Shown: piece after piece, positions 8,568 to 18,800 of the stretch
Layout of the letters: each line of letters opens with the position of its first letter
Position numbering within the stretch: position 1 is the first letter of the stretch
Source of the DNA: a bacterium
GTDB taxonomy: Bacteria; Bacillota; Clostridia; Lachnospirales; Lachnospiraceae
Length of the DNA stretch: 64,000 nucleotides
NCBI GenBank assembly: GCA_022774325.1
Contig: JALFNN010000073.1
Location: 1 to 64,000 of the forward strand
Reading direction: 5' to 3'
The notes under the pieces: generated by a model
What the model saw: only the letters and a program-made list of their open reading frames with translations
Told to the model about the DNA's origin: nothing
The model's database searches: none
Program-made: the position numbers and the translations under genes

Positions 8568-10787
8568 ATGAGACAGATTCTGAATTTTAATACCAAATGG
8601 GCATTTTCCAAAGAGGCAGACTCCGTACCGGTACACATGCCCGAGCGCTGGTACTGGGTGAATCTCCCGCACACCTGGAACGCGATCGACGGCCAGGACG
8701 GCGGAAATGACCTGTATCGCGGAACCGCATTTTACGCAAAAGAACTTGAAAAATCAGAATTTCCGGAAGCAGACCTGTATTATCTGGAACTCTGCGGAGC
8801 CAACTCTTCTGCTTCCGTCTATGTGAACGGCAGGAAGCTGGCAAGTCACGACGGCGGATACTCCACCTGGAGAGTCAACATCACGGACGCTCTGAAAGCC
8901 AAAAACCTGATCGTAATCGAAGTCGATAACAGTGTAAATGACACCGTCTATCCACAGCACGCGGACTTCACATTCTACGGCGGCCTGTATCGGAATGTCA
9001 ATATCCTTGCCGTAAGCAGTTCCCATTTTGATCTGGATTACTTCGGCGGCCCCGGCATCCAGGTAACACCGGAGGTTACCGGAACATCTGCAAATGTAAA
9101 TGTAGAAGTATTCGTGACAAATAAAACAGATGCCCAGCAGATCCGCTATACGATAAAAGACGCAGAGGGAAATGTCGTTGTCGAGACAACATGCGCCGAT
9201 ACTGCCGTTTCATTTACGCTGGAAAACGTACATTTGTGGAACGGAAGAAAAGACCCGTATCTCTATACGGCAGAAGCTGTGCTGGAAGAAAACGGAACGG
9301 ATCTTGACAATGTGTCCGCACGTTTTGGATGCAGAACCTTCCGGATCGATCCGGAAAACGGATTCATTTTAAATGGCAAGGAATATCCACTGCGCGGCGT
9401 ATCCCGCCATCAGGACCGATGGGGAATCGGAAACGCCCTGCTTCCGGAGCATCACGAAGAGGATATGGATCTGATCTGCGAACTCGGAGCGACCACCATC
9501 CGTCTGGCTCACTACCAGCATGACCAGTATTTCTACGATCTCTGTGACGAGAGGGGAATGGTCGTATGGGCAGAGATTCCGTACATCTCCACCCACATGC
9601 CGAAAGGACGCGAGAACACCATTTCCCAGATGAAGGAACTAATCGTACAGAATTACAATCATCCGTCCATCGTTGTGTGGGGACTGTCCAATGAGATCAC
9701 TATGGGCGGCGAGTCCGATGAGGATCTTCTTGAAAACCATCGGATCCTGAATGATCTGGTTCACGAAATGGACAAGACACGCCTGACCACCATCGCATGT
9801 CTTTCCACCTGCAGCATAGACGATCCGTACATCCAGATCCCGGACGTAGTATCCTACAACCACTATTTCGGATGGTACGGCGGAAATACTTCCATGAACG
9901 GGCCGTGGTTCGATAACTTCCACGAAAGACATCCGAACATTCCGATCGGCTGCAGCGAGTACGGCTGCGAAGCACTGAACTGGCATACTTCCAATCCGGA
10001 TCAGGGGGATTACACAGAAGAATATCAGGCATATTACCATGAAGAACTGATCAAACAGCTTTACACCAGAAAATATCTGTGGGCAACCCACGTATGGAAT
10101 ATGTTTGACTTCGGAGCAGATTCCCGCAACGAAGGCGGTGAAAACGGACAGAACCACAAAGGCCTTATCACTTTTGACCGCAAATATAAAAAGGATTCCT
10201 TCTACGCTTACAAGGCATGGTTATCCGAGGATCCTTTCGTTCACATCTGCGGCAAGAGATATGTGGACCGTGTAGAAGATGTGACAAAGGTAACCGTCTA
10301 CTCCAACCAGCCGGAAGTCGAACTGTTTGCAAACGGAGTCAGCCTTGGAAAGCAGACTTCACCGGAACATTTCTTCTATTTTGAAGTTCCGAATAACGGC
10401 GGAACAACGCTGACGGCGATTGCAGGGGAATGTAAAGATGAAAGTTTTCTTCGCAAGGTGGAAGTATTCAATGAAGACTACCGTCTGAAAGAAAAGGGGG
10501 CCATCCTGAACTGGTTCGATATTACTGCACCGGAGGGATATCTCTCACTGAATGATAAACTGGAGGATATTCTGAAAACCGAAGGCGGAAAAGCGCTCTT
10601 TGCCGCTATGATGGAACAGATGGCAGGCGGGCAGCAGGCAGCTTCCATGCTTAATGAAGCTACTATGCAGATGCTCGGAAGCTTTACCCTTCTTCGCATG
10701 ATCAGCATGGCAGGAATGACCGGCCTGACCGTGACGAAAGAACAGCTTCTGGCTTTAAATGAACAGTTGAATCAGATTAAGAAATAA
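8568..10787 (+). CDS. Glycoside hydrolase family 2 enzyme (beta-galactosidase or beta-glucuronidase)
   Basis: A 739-residue cytoplasmic GH2 enzyme with no signal peptide. The N-terminal sugar-binding jelly roll (about 1-160) includes LPHTWNAIDGQDGGNDLYRG, then an Ig-like domain and a TIM barrel from about 270. The acid/base is Glu376 in WGLSNE and the nucleophile is Glu464 in GCSEYG. An Asn529-His-Lys531 motif in NHKGLITFDRK matches the N-x-K that binds the carboxylate in beta-glucuronidases, but NxKGL also occurs in many galactosidases, so substrate is open. After the catalytic domains there is a Met- and Gln-rich tail of about 80 residues (from about 660) that I do not recognise. It forms an operon with the symporter and is followed by a strong terminator. 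Confidence 0.85.
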   Translation: MRQILNFNTKWAFSKEADSVPVHMPERWYWVNLPHTWNAIDGQDGGNDLYRGTAFYAKELEKSEFPEADLYYLELCGANSSASVYVNGRKLASHDGGYSTWRVNITDALKAKNLIVIEVDNSVNDTVYPQHADFTFYGGLYRNVNILAVSSSHFDLDYFGGPGIQVTPEVTGTSANVNVEVFVTNKTDAQQIRYTIKDAEGNVVVETTCADTAVSFTLENVHLWNGRKDPYLYTAEAVLEENGTDLDNVSARFGCRTFRIDPENGFILNGKEYPLRGVSRHQDRWGIGNALLPEHHEEDMDLICELGATTIRLAHYQHDQYFYDLCDERGMVVWAEIPYISTHMPKGRENTISQMKELIVQNYNHPSIVVWGLSNEITMGGESDEDLLENHRILNDLVHEMDKTRLTTIACLSTCSIDDPYIQIPDVVSYNHYFGWYGGNTSMNGPWFDNFHERHPNIPIGCSEYGCEALNWHTSNPDQGDYTEEYQAYYHEELIKQLYTRKYLWATHVWNMFDFGADSRNEGGENGQNHKGLITFDRKYKKDSFYAYKAWLSEDPFVHICGKRYVDRVEDVTKVTVYSNQPEVELFANGVSLGKQTSPEHFFYFEVPNNGGTTLTAIAGECKDESFLRKVEVFNEDYRLKEKGAILNWFDITAPEGYLSLNDKLEDILKTEGGKALFAAMMEQMAGGQQAASMLNEATMQMLGSFTLLRMISMAGMTGLTVTKEQLLALNEQLNQIKK

Positions 10788-10795
10788 GAATTCAA

Positions 10796-10840
10796 AACGT
10801 GCCGTGACAAGATTGTATTTCCTGTCACGGCACGTTTTTT
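10796..10840 (+). terminator. Rho-independent terminator after the GH2 gene
   Basis: AACGTGCCGTGACA pairs with TGTCACGGCACGTT, followed by T6. The arms are perfect over at least 13 bp. Confidence 0.92.
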
Positions 10841-10882
10841 GCAAAATCAGGCAGAACAAGATCGGTCAAATTTCATACCTCA

Positions 10883-11155
10883 TCACAAAAACATATTCAA
10901 CTTTACCGGCATCCTCTTCTTTTTCTCCCACGTCTTCACCATCTGCTCTTTTAGAAACTCAATAAAACCGGATATCTTCCTCGTTTTATCGTAAACAGCA
11001 ACGCCATGTAATATGTCCTCTTATCTTCACTGTAAAGAATCAGTGGCGGATAATCATGAGTCATAAGATAATAATTCAGAAGCGTTCTTCCCACACGCCC
11101 GTTGCCATCGGCAAAGGGATGGATCTCCTCAAAACGTAGATGCAGATAGGAAAAT
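10883..11155 (-). pseudogene. Fic family protein, C-terminal remnant
   Basis: On the minus strand a frame reads YLHLRFEEIHPFADGNGRVG then RTLLNYYLM, which is the Fic catalytic motif HPFxDGNGRxxR followed by the usual helix. It continues to KRTYYMAL and then jumps frame near 10997-11005 to AVYDKTRKISGFIEFL, ending at a stop at 10883-10885. The N-terminal half of a Fic protein is absent; the frame is lost just upstream, where a beta-mannosidase fragment ends. Fic proteins transfer AMP or related groups to target proteins, but this copy cannot make a full enzyme. Confidence 0.75.
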
Positions 11156-11178
11156 ACACAATCATTATATTTCCGAAC

Positions 11179-11815
11179 CTATATAAGACTCCGCACCCTC
11201 AACCTTTCTTGCAGTTCCATAGCATCCGTGAAATTCCCATTTCGAATATCCTTCTTCCGAAGCACCACCTCACGCATCTCACCTGTCAAATGAAAATAAT
11301 TGTCACTGAATATCGCATCCGCATCCTCAAAGTCCAGCTCTACAAACGGTGCAAATACGTCACTTGTCACCTGCAAAATATACGCATCCTCTTTTTCCTG
11401 CACCTGCACCTCAATCTCCGGCTTTTTCAAATCCAGATATTTATTAGGCAAAAGTGTCTCCACCTGTTTTACTACATTTCCGTCCTCAAACCGGAAATGC
11501 CGTCTCATTTTCTACAAACAGGCTTATAATTTTTTCTTCTTTTACAAAACTTGCCATCATCGGCGCGAAGAAGCGGCGTGCCATGTATTGAAGTGCCTTC
11601 CACCTTCCAAAATAATTGATGGAAGACCAGGAGGCAACCGGCCAGTAAAAGGTATCTCCGGCATATTGTTTCATAATCCGGGGAACTACATATTCAAACA
11701 GCTTAACATAGTCGGCTTTCAGTTGCTTTGTTTCCCTCTGGAACTCTGCCCAGTGATCCCACGCAGATTCAATCTCATTATTCCCACACCAGAGTCCCAG
11801 ACACGGATGCAGTTA
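11179..11815 (-). pseudogene. Beta-mannosidase (GH2) C-terminal remnant
   Basis: Three pieces of a beta-mannosidase survive on the minus strand. Near 11760-11812 is LGLWCGNNEIESAWDHW, which contains the GNNE acid/base motif. From about 11674 comes WPVASWSSINYFGRWKALQY and ARRFFAP. After a frame change near 11490-11508 comes the final Ig-like domain, with FAPFVELDFEDADAIFSDNY and a stop at 11179. The N-terminal two thirds and part of the Ig region are gone. It lies beside an intact GH2/transporter locus, so an earlier mannoside capacity was probably lost here. Confidence 0.8.
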
Positions 11816-11853
11816 AAAACATATCTCTGATTAAAAACAATATCATTTTTGCC

Positions 11854-11888
11854 AAAAAAATCCCCCACAGTGCTATCCACTGTGGGGT
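11854..11888 (-). terminator. Terminator of the APKTGD surface protein gene
   Basis: CCCCACAG pairs with CTGTGGGG around an 11-base loop. On the minus strand the hairpin runs into a T7 tract (11854-11860). It is 17 bases after the stop. Confidence 0.88.
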
Positions 11889-11904
11889 TTCATCATCTCA
11901 ATGA

Positions 11905-12876
11905 TTAATTATGTTTTCTCTTTTTATCATAAATAACAACGCCTGTACCCAATACTCCTGCAAGAGCAATTGTAGTAACCCAAAGAGCTACGTTGCTTTC
12001 ATCACCAGTCTTCGGTGCTTTTTTAGCTGTATTATCTACTTTAGTCTTTACGTTTGTTTTATCTGTAGTTGCCGGTTTGTTCTGATTATTGTTATCTGCC
12101 GGTTTAGCAGGATCTACCGGTGTAACCGGATCTACCGGATCAACCGGATCAACCGGATCTACCGGATCTACCGGGTCGACCGGATCAACTGGATCTACCG
12201 GATCTACCGGATCTTCCTTCGGAAGCTTGTCGATCGGTCTTGTTTCTTCTGCATCACATCTGGTGCAGTGTCTCTCTTCTTCGCCCTCTTCTTCCGTTGT
12301 AGGCTCTTTCACTACTTCCCACTCTGTCCAGTCATGTCCTAATGGATCAATTACTTCTGTTTCTTTGTGACCGCAGCAGATACATTCTTTCACGCTGGAT
12401 CCTGGTTCTGTACAGGTCGGTTCTGTAATAACAGGTTCTCCATAGATGCATCTGTGTTTCATGGTAACTGTCACAGTATCAACTTTTTTAAGTACTTCCT
12501 GCGGGCATGTATTGATAAAATAATATCTTCCGCCTGCAAGGTTAAGAGCTCCAATGCTTGAAGTAACTGATGTAATCGTCTGACATGGGCACTTCGGAAC
12601 TAATGAAATGCTGTATCTTCCAGCAACAGCGTCTGTATACTGTACAGATTCAGTAGCAAATAATAAATCATCTACTGTCTTTCCTTCCAGTGTTCCGTCT
12701 TCCGGAATATCTGTTACCTTAACATTTACTGTTGTCTGATAGCATCCACCATACAGATTTGCACGGTATGTTGTTACTGTTTTTGAAAGCGTTTCGTCTT
12801 TAGCAAGTGCGGTCGTAGAAACGAGTCCGATTGCAAGACAAGTCGTCAGCAACAAGCTGACTAATTTTTTTCTCAT
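11905..12876 (-). CDS. Sortase-anchored surface protein with PVD repeats
   Basis: A 323-residue exported protein. The start is the ATG at 12876, preceded by AAAGGAGG. A signal peptide covers about residues 1-26 (LLLTTCLAIGLVSTTALA). A novel Cys-containing N-terminal region follows, then a GHDWTEWEVVKEPT...RHCTRCDAEETRPI module. That module is the Gly-His/Trp plus CxxC repeat unit also found in the two neighbouring giant proteins. Next come about nine PVD repeats acting as a wall-spanning stalk, and a sorting signal APKTGDESN with a hydrophobic stretch and KKRKH tail. The motif departs from LPXTG, so it may need a different sortase from the pilus one. It is transcribed alone, with its own promoter and terminator. 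Confidence 0.8.
   Translation of the reverse strand: MRKKLVSLLLTTCLAIGLVSTTALAKDETLSKTVTTYRANLYGGCYQTTVNVKVTDIPEDGTLEGKTVDDLLFATESVQYTDAVAGRYSISLVPKCPCQTITSVTSSIGALNLAGGRYYFINTCPQEVLKKVDTVTVTMKHRCIYGEPVITEPTCTEPGSSVKECICCGHKETEVIDPLGHDWTEWEVVKEPTTEEEGEEERHCTRCDAEETRPIDKLPKEDPVDPVDPVDPVDPVDPVDPVDPVDPVDPVTPVDPAKPADNNNQNKPATTDKTNVKTKVDNTAKKAPKTGDESNVALWVTTIALAGVLGTGVVIYDKKRKHN
12111..12213. repeat. 9-bp tandem repeat encoding (Pro-Val-Asp)n
   Basis: Eleven or so units of ggatctacc and close variants, in frame, encoding the DPV stalk. The mixture of taccgg, aaccgg and gaccgg third positions shows partial divergence, but the array is still prone to length change. Confidence 0.85.
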
Positions 12877-12951
12877 ATAAATCCTCCTTTTTTTCTGTCC
12901 CCTTATTGGAATCATTCATAATATTTTGTAGACTTCTCCACGATTTATATC

Positions 12952-12980
12952 ATCGTATCACAGTGCAATACTATTTGCAA
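12952..12980 (-). promoter_or_regulatory. Probable promoter of the APKTGD protein gene
   Basis: TTGCAA (12975-12980), a 17-base spacer and TACGAT (12952-12957) on the minus strand, about 75 bases upstream of the ATG. Confidence 0.4.
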
Positions 12981-13060
12981 CAACTTTTACACTATTATGT
13001 AAATTTTGTGAAATTTTACCACTTCGTTTACTGTTTAGACACATAATAATTGCATAATAA

Positions 13061-15658
13061 TTATTTCTGTTTGTACGAATTGTCCGTATTTCCCTCAATG
13101 CTTTCCCCTTTCGGAACAAGCTGAATCTGGATGGCTTCCAGTCGGTATGAATAACCTGATGTTCCTGCCGGAAGTCCATTTTTAGTCCATCCCATCCAGC
13201 CGAGGTTTTGAGCATGGACACGATAATAAACGTCATAATGTTTAGCCATTTCTCCTGTCAGTCTAATTCTAATCGCTTCCAGGCGCTTGGACTTTCCGGA
13301 TGTCCCGCTCGTAGCACCATTGGATTTCCATTCGTTCTCGTCTGCAATTTCCCAACCGATATCCTGAATGTGGGTTGTGTACTGAATGCTTCCACTATAC
13401 TTCTGGTTCTCCAATTTAATCTGGATCGCTTCCAGACGTTTCGATTCGCCGGATGTTCCACTTACAGCACCATTCATTTTCCAGCCCTGTTTCCACCCAT
13501 AATCCTGAATATGGGTTTGGTAAGATATCGTTTTCATCACATAAGGTTTATCCGTTTTCCCAGGTGCCTGAGCTCCCTTTTGAATCAAAACAATTTCAAT
13601 CGCTTCGAGGCGTTTACTAAGTCCACTCGTTCCAGCTTCCTCACCATTTTTTGCCCAGTCTAACCATCCATAGTCCTGCGCATGTACACGATAGTAAATA
13701 TCATATTTCTCTTCCAGCTGTCCTGTCAGCCTTATGCGAATAGCTTCCAATCGTTTGGATTTTCCAGAAGTACCGCTAACCTCTCCATCCTCTTTCCAAT
13801 CCTCTTCACTTTTATTCTCCCATCCAATATCTTGGATATGGGTTGTGTATTGAATTGATCCATTATATTTAGAATCTGCAATTCGGATCTGAATAGCCTC
13901 CAAACGCCTGGATTCTCCCGAGGTTCCGCTGGTTTCACCGTTTATTCTCCATCCCTGTGTCCATCCATAATCCTGAATATGGGTTTGATACTGCACACTT
14001 GCTCCAGTAACCGTTACGACACAGGTTGCTGTTTTCCCGCCTACGGACGCTGTAATCTCTGTAGTTCCGGCTTTTCTTCCCGTCACCTTTGCAGTTCCGG
14101 CATCACTTTCCACGGTTGCTATATCCTCATTGTTGCTTTTCCAATCAATTTCTTCTGGTTTCTCTGCCGCAGGCTCACAAACAGCTGTTAAAATAATATT
14201 TTCACCCGTTTCCAGACTGCATTTTGAATCACTTAGCGAAATACTTTCTGCCGTAAGGACGGGAAGTTCTTCTGTTATCTCATAGCCACATACCGTACAG
14301 GTAGCTTTCTGAAGTCCATTTTCTTTATAGGTAGATTCCTTCACCGTCTGCCATTCTCCATAAGAATGCTGACCGGTCGCCGGAACCACCACTTCTTTTA
14401 TATCCGAAGTAGAACCGACTTCATTTCCATCCGCATTTTTAACCGTCGCAACAGCCACGTAAACATCCTTTCCCGGTTCGCTGCAAGTAGGAAGAATGCT
14501 TTGTTCTTCATCCTTTGTCACAACAGCTTCCAGATCCCTGTTCACATCCCCGCATTTACTGCAAGTCACATCCGCCCGGGCCGCAGTGTACCCATTCACT
14601 ATTCCGTTATCATCAGTGCTCTCTGTCCACGTAAAGGTTCCCTCGTACTGATGCTGGCCAGCTTCACACATAACCGGAATCACATAATCTTCCGAGCTCA
14701 TAGGATAGGACTGATAAAACTGATCTGTTGCATAGTCTTCATCTCGTGTATGATTCGGGAAATTTGCTTCACACTTCAGGAAATATTTGTACGTCTCTTT
14801 TCCCGCATCCCACGTTGTATCCAGATTATAATACAAATCATTCAGCTCTACAATATTCCATCCGTGTGTCTCCGAACTGGTCTTTCCCGGAATCAGACGG
14901 TTATCAACTCCAAGTTCCAACGCCATCCGGTAAAACAATACTGCATATCCCTGACATACTGCCTTTCCATCTATCAGAGCACCATAAGCAGAAAACTGGA
15001 GTCTATAGTCTTCATCGTTCTTGTGTTCATCATCATACTCGACATGACTGCAAATATAATCATAGATTGCCCTGACTTTCTGATAATCACTCTTATTATA
15101 CACATTTAGTTCATCCAGGACTTCATGCGTGCGGGCAGTAACTGCCTCTTCTTGTTCTGCGTTCGTATTATAAACGGGTGTAAACACAAAGTTCATTCGA
15201 CATACATTATCTAATGTCTCTTTGGTTCCTCCGACTTTCACATTCTTAAAACATGCCAGAAGATAATCTCCTTCCGTCGGATTTCCGGTATGTTTGCAGG
15301 CAAGCTTTATGATCTCTGTACCAAGACCATTCACATACGCCTCTGCCTCATAATAGACCTTGATTGTTTCCTGTCTTTGCTTCATTCCTTCCCGCAGGAT
15401 GGCAGCACATTCTTCCTTAGAAGTCAGATATTCTATTTCCTCATTCGCATAGGAAGATATAGAACTATTTCCAGCCTCTTCCTGAAGATCAGATTCCTGA
15501 TTCTGATTCTCATATAACGGATTCACGTACATTTCAGAAATAATGTCATCCGCATACCGCGTGTTGGAATGATCATTCGCAAATGTAACGAAACTCTGCG
15601 TGGAGATCACCGCAATTGCCAGAAGAAATGCTGTAAATCTTTTTATACTTTTATTCAT
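13061..15658 (-). CDS. Secreted transglutaminase-like protein with Ig-like domain and six ChW repeats
   Basis: An 865-residue exported protein. The signal peptide ends near residue 27 (SFVTFA). A transglutaminase/protease-like core spans about 180-295, with the triad Cys235 (GKAVCQGYAV), His265 (SSETHGWN) and Asp280 (YYNLDTTWD) all present. Cys-pair modules follow at about 365-460, then a BIG2-type Ig-like domain (about 470-552). Two sets of three ChW repeats (about 555-860) each carry THIQDYGW or VHAQDYGW plus GTSGxSKRLEAI. ChW repeats are found in clostridial surface and secreted proteins and may bind wall or host glycans. There is no LPXTG. The adjacent giant protein has the same architecture, so the two are paralogues. 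Enzyme activity is inferred from the triad only. Confidence 0.83.
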   Translation of the reverse strand: MNKSIKRFTAFLLAIAVISTQSFVTFANDHSNTRYADDIISEMYVNPLYENQNQESDLQEEAGNSSISSYANEEIEYLTSKEECAAILREGMKQRQETIKVYYEAEAYVNGLGTEIIKLACKHTGNPTEGDYLLACFKNVKVGGTKETLDNVCRMNFVFTPVYNTNAEQEEAVTARTHEVLDELNVYNKSDYQKVRAIYDYICSHVEYDDEHKNDEDYRLQFSAYGALIDGKAVCQGYAVLFYRMALELGVDNRLIPGKTSSETHGWNIVELNDLYYNLDTTWDAGKETYKYFLKCEANFPNHTRDEDYATDQFYQSYPMSSEDYVIPVMCEAGQHQYEGTFTWTESTDDNGIVNGYTAARADVTCSKCGDVNRDLEAVVTKDEEQSILPTCSEPGKDVYVAVATVKNADGNEVGSTSDIKEVVVPATGQHSYGEWQTVKESTYKENGLQKATCTVCGYEITEELPVLTAESISLSDSKCSLETGENIILTAVCEPAAEKPEEIDWKSNNEDIATVESDAGTAKVTGRKAGTTEITASVGGKTATCVVTVTGASVQYQTHIQDYGWTQGWRINGETSGTSGESRRLEAIQIRIADSKYNGSIQYTTHIQDIGWENKSEEDWKEDGEVSGTSGKSKRLEAIRIRLTGQLEEKYDIYYRVHAQDYGWLDWAKNGEEAGTSGLSKRLEAIEIVLIQKGAQAPGKTDKPYVMKTISYQTHIQDYGWKQGWKMNGAVSGTSGESKRLEAIQIKLENQKYSGSIQYTTHIQDIGWEIADENEWKSNGATSGTSGKSKRLEAIRIRLTGEMAKHYDVYYRVHAQNLGWMGWTKNGLPAGTSGYSYRLEAIQIQLVPKGESIEGNTDNSYKQK

Positions 15659-15695
15659 AATAAATCACTCACACTCCCTTTTCATATGATTATTT

Positions 15696-15725
15696 ATGTT
15701 ATCACATGACCCAAGTTCTTATCAA
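15696..15725 (-). promoter_or_regulatory. Possible promoter of the 865-residue ChW gene
   Basis: TTGATA (15720-15725), an 18-base spacer and TAACAT (15696-15701) on the minus strand, just past the terminator of the upstream gene. Confidence 0.35.
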
Positions 15726-15735
15726 GTAGCATTGC

Positions 15736-15772
15736 CAAAAAAGGACTGCTGTTTTCACAGCAGTCCTTTTTG
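15736..15772 (-). terminator. Terminator of the giant ChW protein gene
   Basis: AAGGACTGCTG pairs with CAGCAGTCCTT around TTTTCA, flanked by A and T tracts on both sides. It lies about 39 bases after the stop at 15811. Confidence 0.9.
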
Positions 15773-15810
15773 AACTTTAAGCATCATGATAATGTATACT
15801 TATCATATTA

Positions 15811-18800
15811 CTATTTCTGTCTGAATGCATTGTTTGTACTTCCCGGAGCAGCTTCTCCCTTCGGTACTAACTGAATCTGAATCGCTTCAAGTCTGTAAGA
15901 GTATCCAGCTGTTCCGGCTGCTTGACCATTACTAGCCCATCCCATCCAGCCAAATTCCTGTGCATGTACTCGATAATATACATCGTAATGCTCAGCCATT
16001 TCTCCTGTCAGCTTAATTCTGATTGATTCAAGTCTCTTGGATTGTCCGGAAGTTCCGCTCAAAGCTCCATTTTTCTTCCAATCTGCTTCTGTCTTATCTT
16101 GCCATCCAATGTCCTGAATATGGGTTGTATAAATGATATCACCTTTATACTGCTGATTTTCAAGATTGATCTTAATCGCTTCTAGTCTCTTAGATTTTCC
16201 TGTTGTTCCAGCAATATCACCATTAACCTGTGCTGCCTGCCATCCAATGTCTTGAACATGAGTGCTGTATGATACATTTTTGAATACGTATGCTTTGTTA
16301 GTTGATCCAGGTGCTGAATCTCCATCACGAACCAACTTAATCTCAATTGCTTCAAGACGTTTACTCAATCCATAGGTTCCGGCCACCTGATCATCACATG
16401 CCCAATCAAGCCATCCATAATCCTGTGCGTGTACACGATAGTAAACATGATAATAATTTGCAATATCGCCAGTCAGTCTGATCTGAATTGCTTCAAGTCT
16501 CTTAGACTGTTTAGATGTACCAGCCGTTGCTCCGTCTTTTACATATCCCTGCCATCCAATATCCTGTACATGCGTTCTGTATTCAATGCTTCCTGTGTAT
16601 GACTCATTGTCTGCCAGTTTGATTTCAATTGCCTCAAGTCTCTTAGACACACCTGAAGTTCCGGCGGTTTCTCCATCAGCTTTGGTTGCCTGCCATCCGA
16701 AATCCTGTACGTGAGTTCTGTATTCTACACTTGGTGTAGCCAGAGGAGCAATTTCGTTTGTTTCTTCCTTTCCACACTTAGAGCAAGTTCTCTGTTCTAA
16801 ACCTTTCTCTGTTTCAGTAGGCTCTTTTACAGTTTTCCATTCAGACCATTCATGACCGGTAGCTGCTTCAGTATAGAAAGGCTGTTCGGTTTCAAACCTT
16901 ATCGTTTCATTATACTGCACTTCAGCGATATATGTTTTTTGTCCAGGTTTATCACAGGTTGCAGATATCGTACTGCCTTCTTTCAGCCTCACATTTGCTG
17001 GAATACCTTTATCACTGAAATCACATCTCTTACAGGTTAAATCCAATGTTGCAGTATAAGGTACTTCAGCATTCATATCCTCTGCCTGATCCCAGTTCCA
17101 ATTAGTATTATAATCGTGACCTAATGGCTTATCGGTAACAGTTTTTTCATCTTTGTATGTTACTCCTTCATACTTTGCTGTAGCAGTGTATATAGTTGTT
17201 CCTGCGACTGTACATGTTGCATTGTTGGTTTGATAGGTAACCTTTACAACATCTTCTTCATTTTCTTGATTTTCAATTTTTACCTTTTCTCCACAAGATG
17301 TACATGTAAGTTCCAAAGTTGCACTCTTGTAGTCTTTTGACCATGTCCATACGGCATGTTCTGCATCATCTGAATAAGAATGACCAGTTGCATCTGTTTC
17401 AACTTCTTTCGTTTCGGTTACCGGATCAATTCCTTCACCTTTTTCGCCTTTTACTTTCGCCGTTGCTGTGTAAGTTACCTTGCCCGCCTGGTCACAGCTT
17501 GCTGCTGTGTTCTCTTTGGTTACTGTTACTTCTACATCGTCACCTTCCAGTTTATGGCTGTTGTCATTCTGGCATGTGAAAACTGCTGTTGCATCCCATT
17601 CTCCAGTTTTGTTTCCTGCTTCATCCGTCTTTTCTACCCAGGTGATTGCACCTTTGTAGTTGTGACCTGTCGCCGGAATCTCATCCACTTTCCGATCTTC
17701 ATCAGTTGTCTCGAAAATATATGGTTCTTCGCCTTCTGCCTTCGTATATACAGCAGTAGCTTTGTAAACAGTCCACCCTGGCTCGTCACAGGTTGCTGCC
17801 TGGCTGTTGTCTTTATCCAACGCAACGGAAGCTTCTAATCCTTCAACCGAATCTTCACAAACAGAGCATTTGATATCAACAGTTGCAGTATATGGACTTT
17901 CCGACTCTTCACTCCGAGTTTCTACGTCTTCAGTTTCTTCACCTTCTGACTCTTTAACCTCAGACCAATGCCATGTTGCTACATAGTCATGTCTTCCAGC
18001 TTTTGTTATTTCGGTTTTCTTAGCAGTAATCTTCTTACCATCTTCACTAGTTCCGGTTGCTACATAACTAATTGTAAGACCTGTATTGCAAGTACCACTT
18101 ACAGTTTTTCCATTTTCTCCTACTGTAAGTTCAACTTCTTTTTCAAGAGTTGTGTCTATCACTCCATTTGCCGCATTATCTTCAGTCTTCGGATCATATG
18201 CATTTGCTCCTAAAGCATCGAGATGTTTATTCTGGCATACTGTACAAGAAGCACTTCCGGTAACTGTTGCAGACATATTATCTGCTGCCCAATTAGCGTC
18301 TGCCACTTCATATGTATGACCTGCGATTTCTACTGCATGAAGATAGATTTTGTTTTCTTCTTCATACTCTGCATATCTTTCCTCAAATTCATCTTGAGTT
18401 TCCCGATCATTCTTAGTTGGCTCTGTAGGTTCTTCAATTGCAAATCCACAAATAGTGCAGACATAACAATCACCAGTATTCCAAACCTTGTTCTCGCCTT
18501 CTCCTGTATACGTATAGTACTGCTCATAAAAATGAACATAATGATGATCGCAAGCTGTACCTTCATTCACAACACGTGTTCCTGCTTCAACAGCACCACA
18601 CTTCGTACAACGATTTTCTGTATATCCATCACGTCCACAGGTCGGTTCAACAGTTACACTTGCATAAGTATGTTGTTCTGTACAAGGATTTGTCACATCA
18701 ATCTTATCTACAAATACAGCACTCCACATAAACTCGTCATTATCGTTTATTTCTTTGCTGTAACCCATTTCTTCCATCTTCGACTCTTCAATGTCAAAGT

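Noticed and set aside
12111-12213. Regular 9-bp repeats that could look like a CRISPR array.
   Set aside because: No spacers separate the units; they encode an in-frame (Pro-Val-Asp)n stalk.
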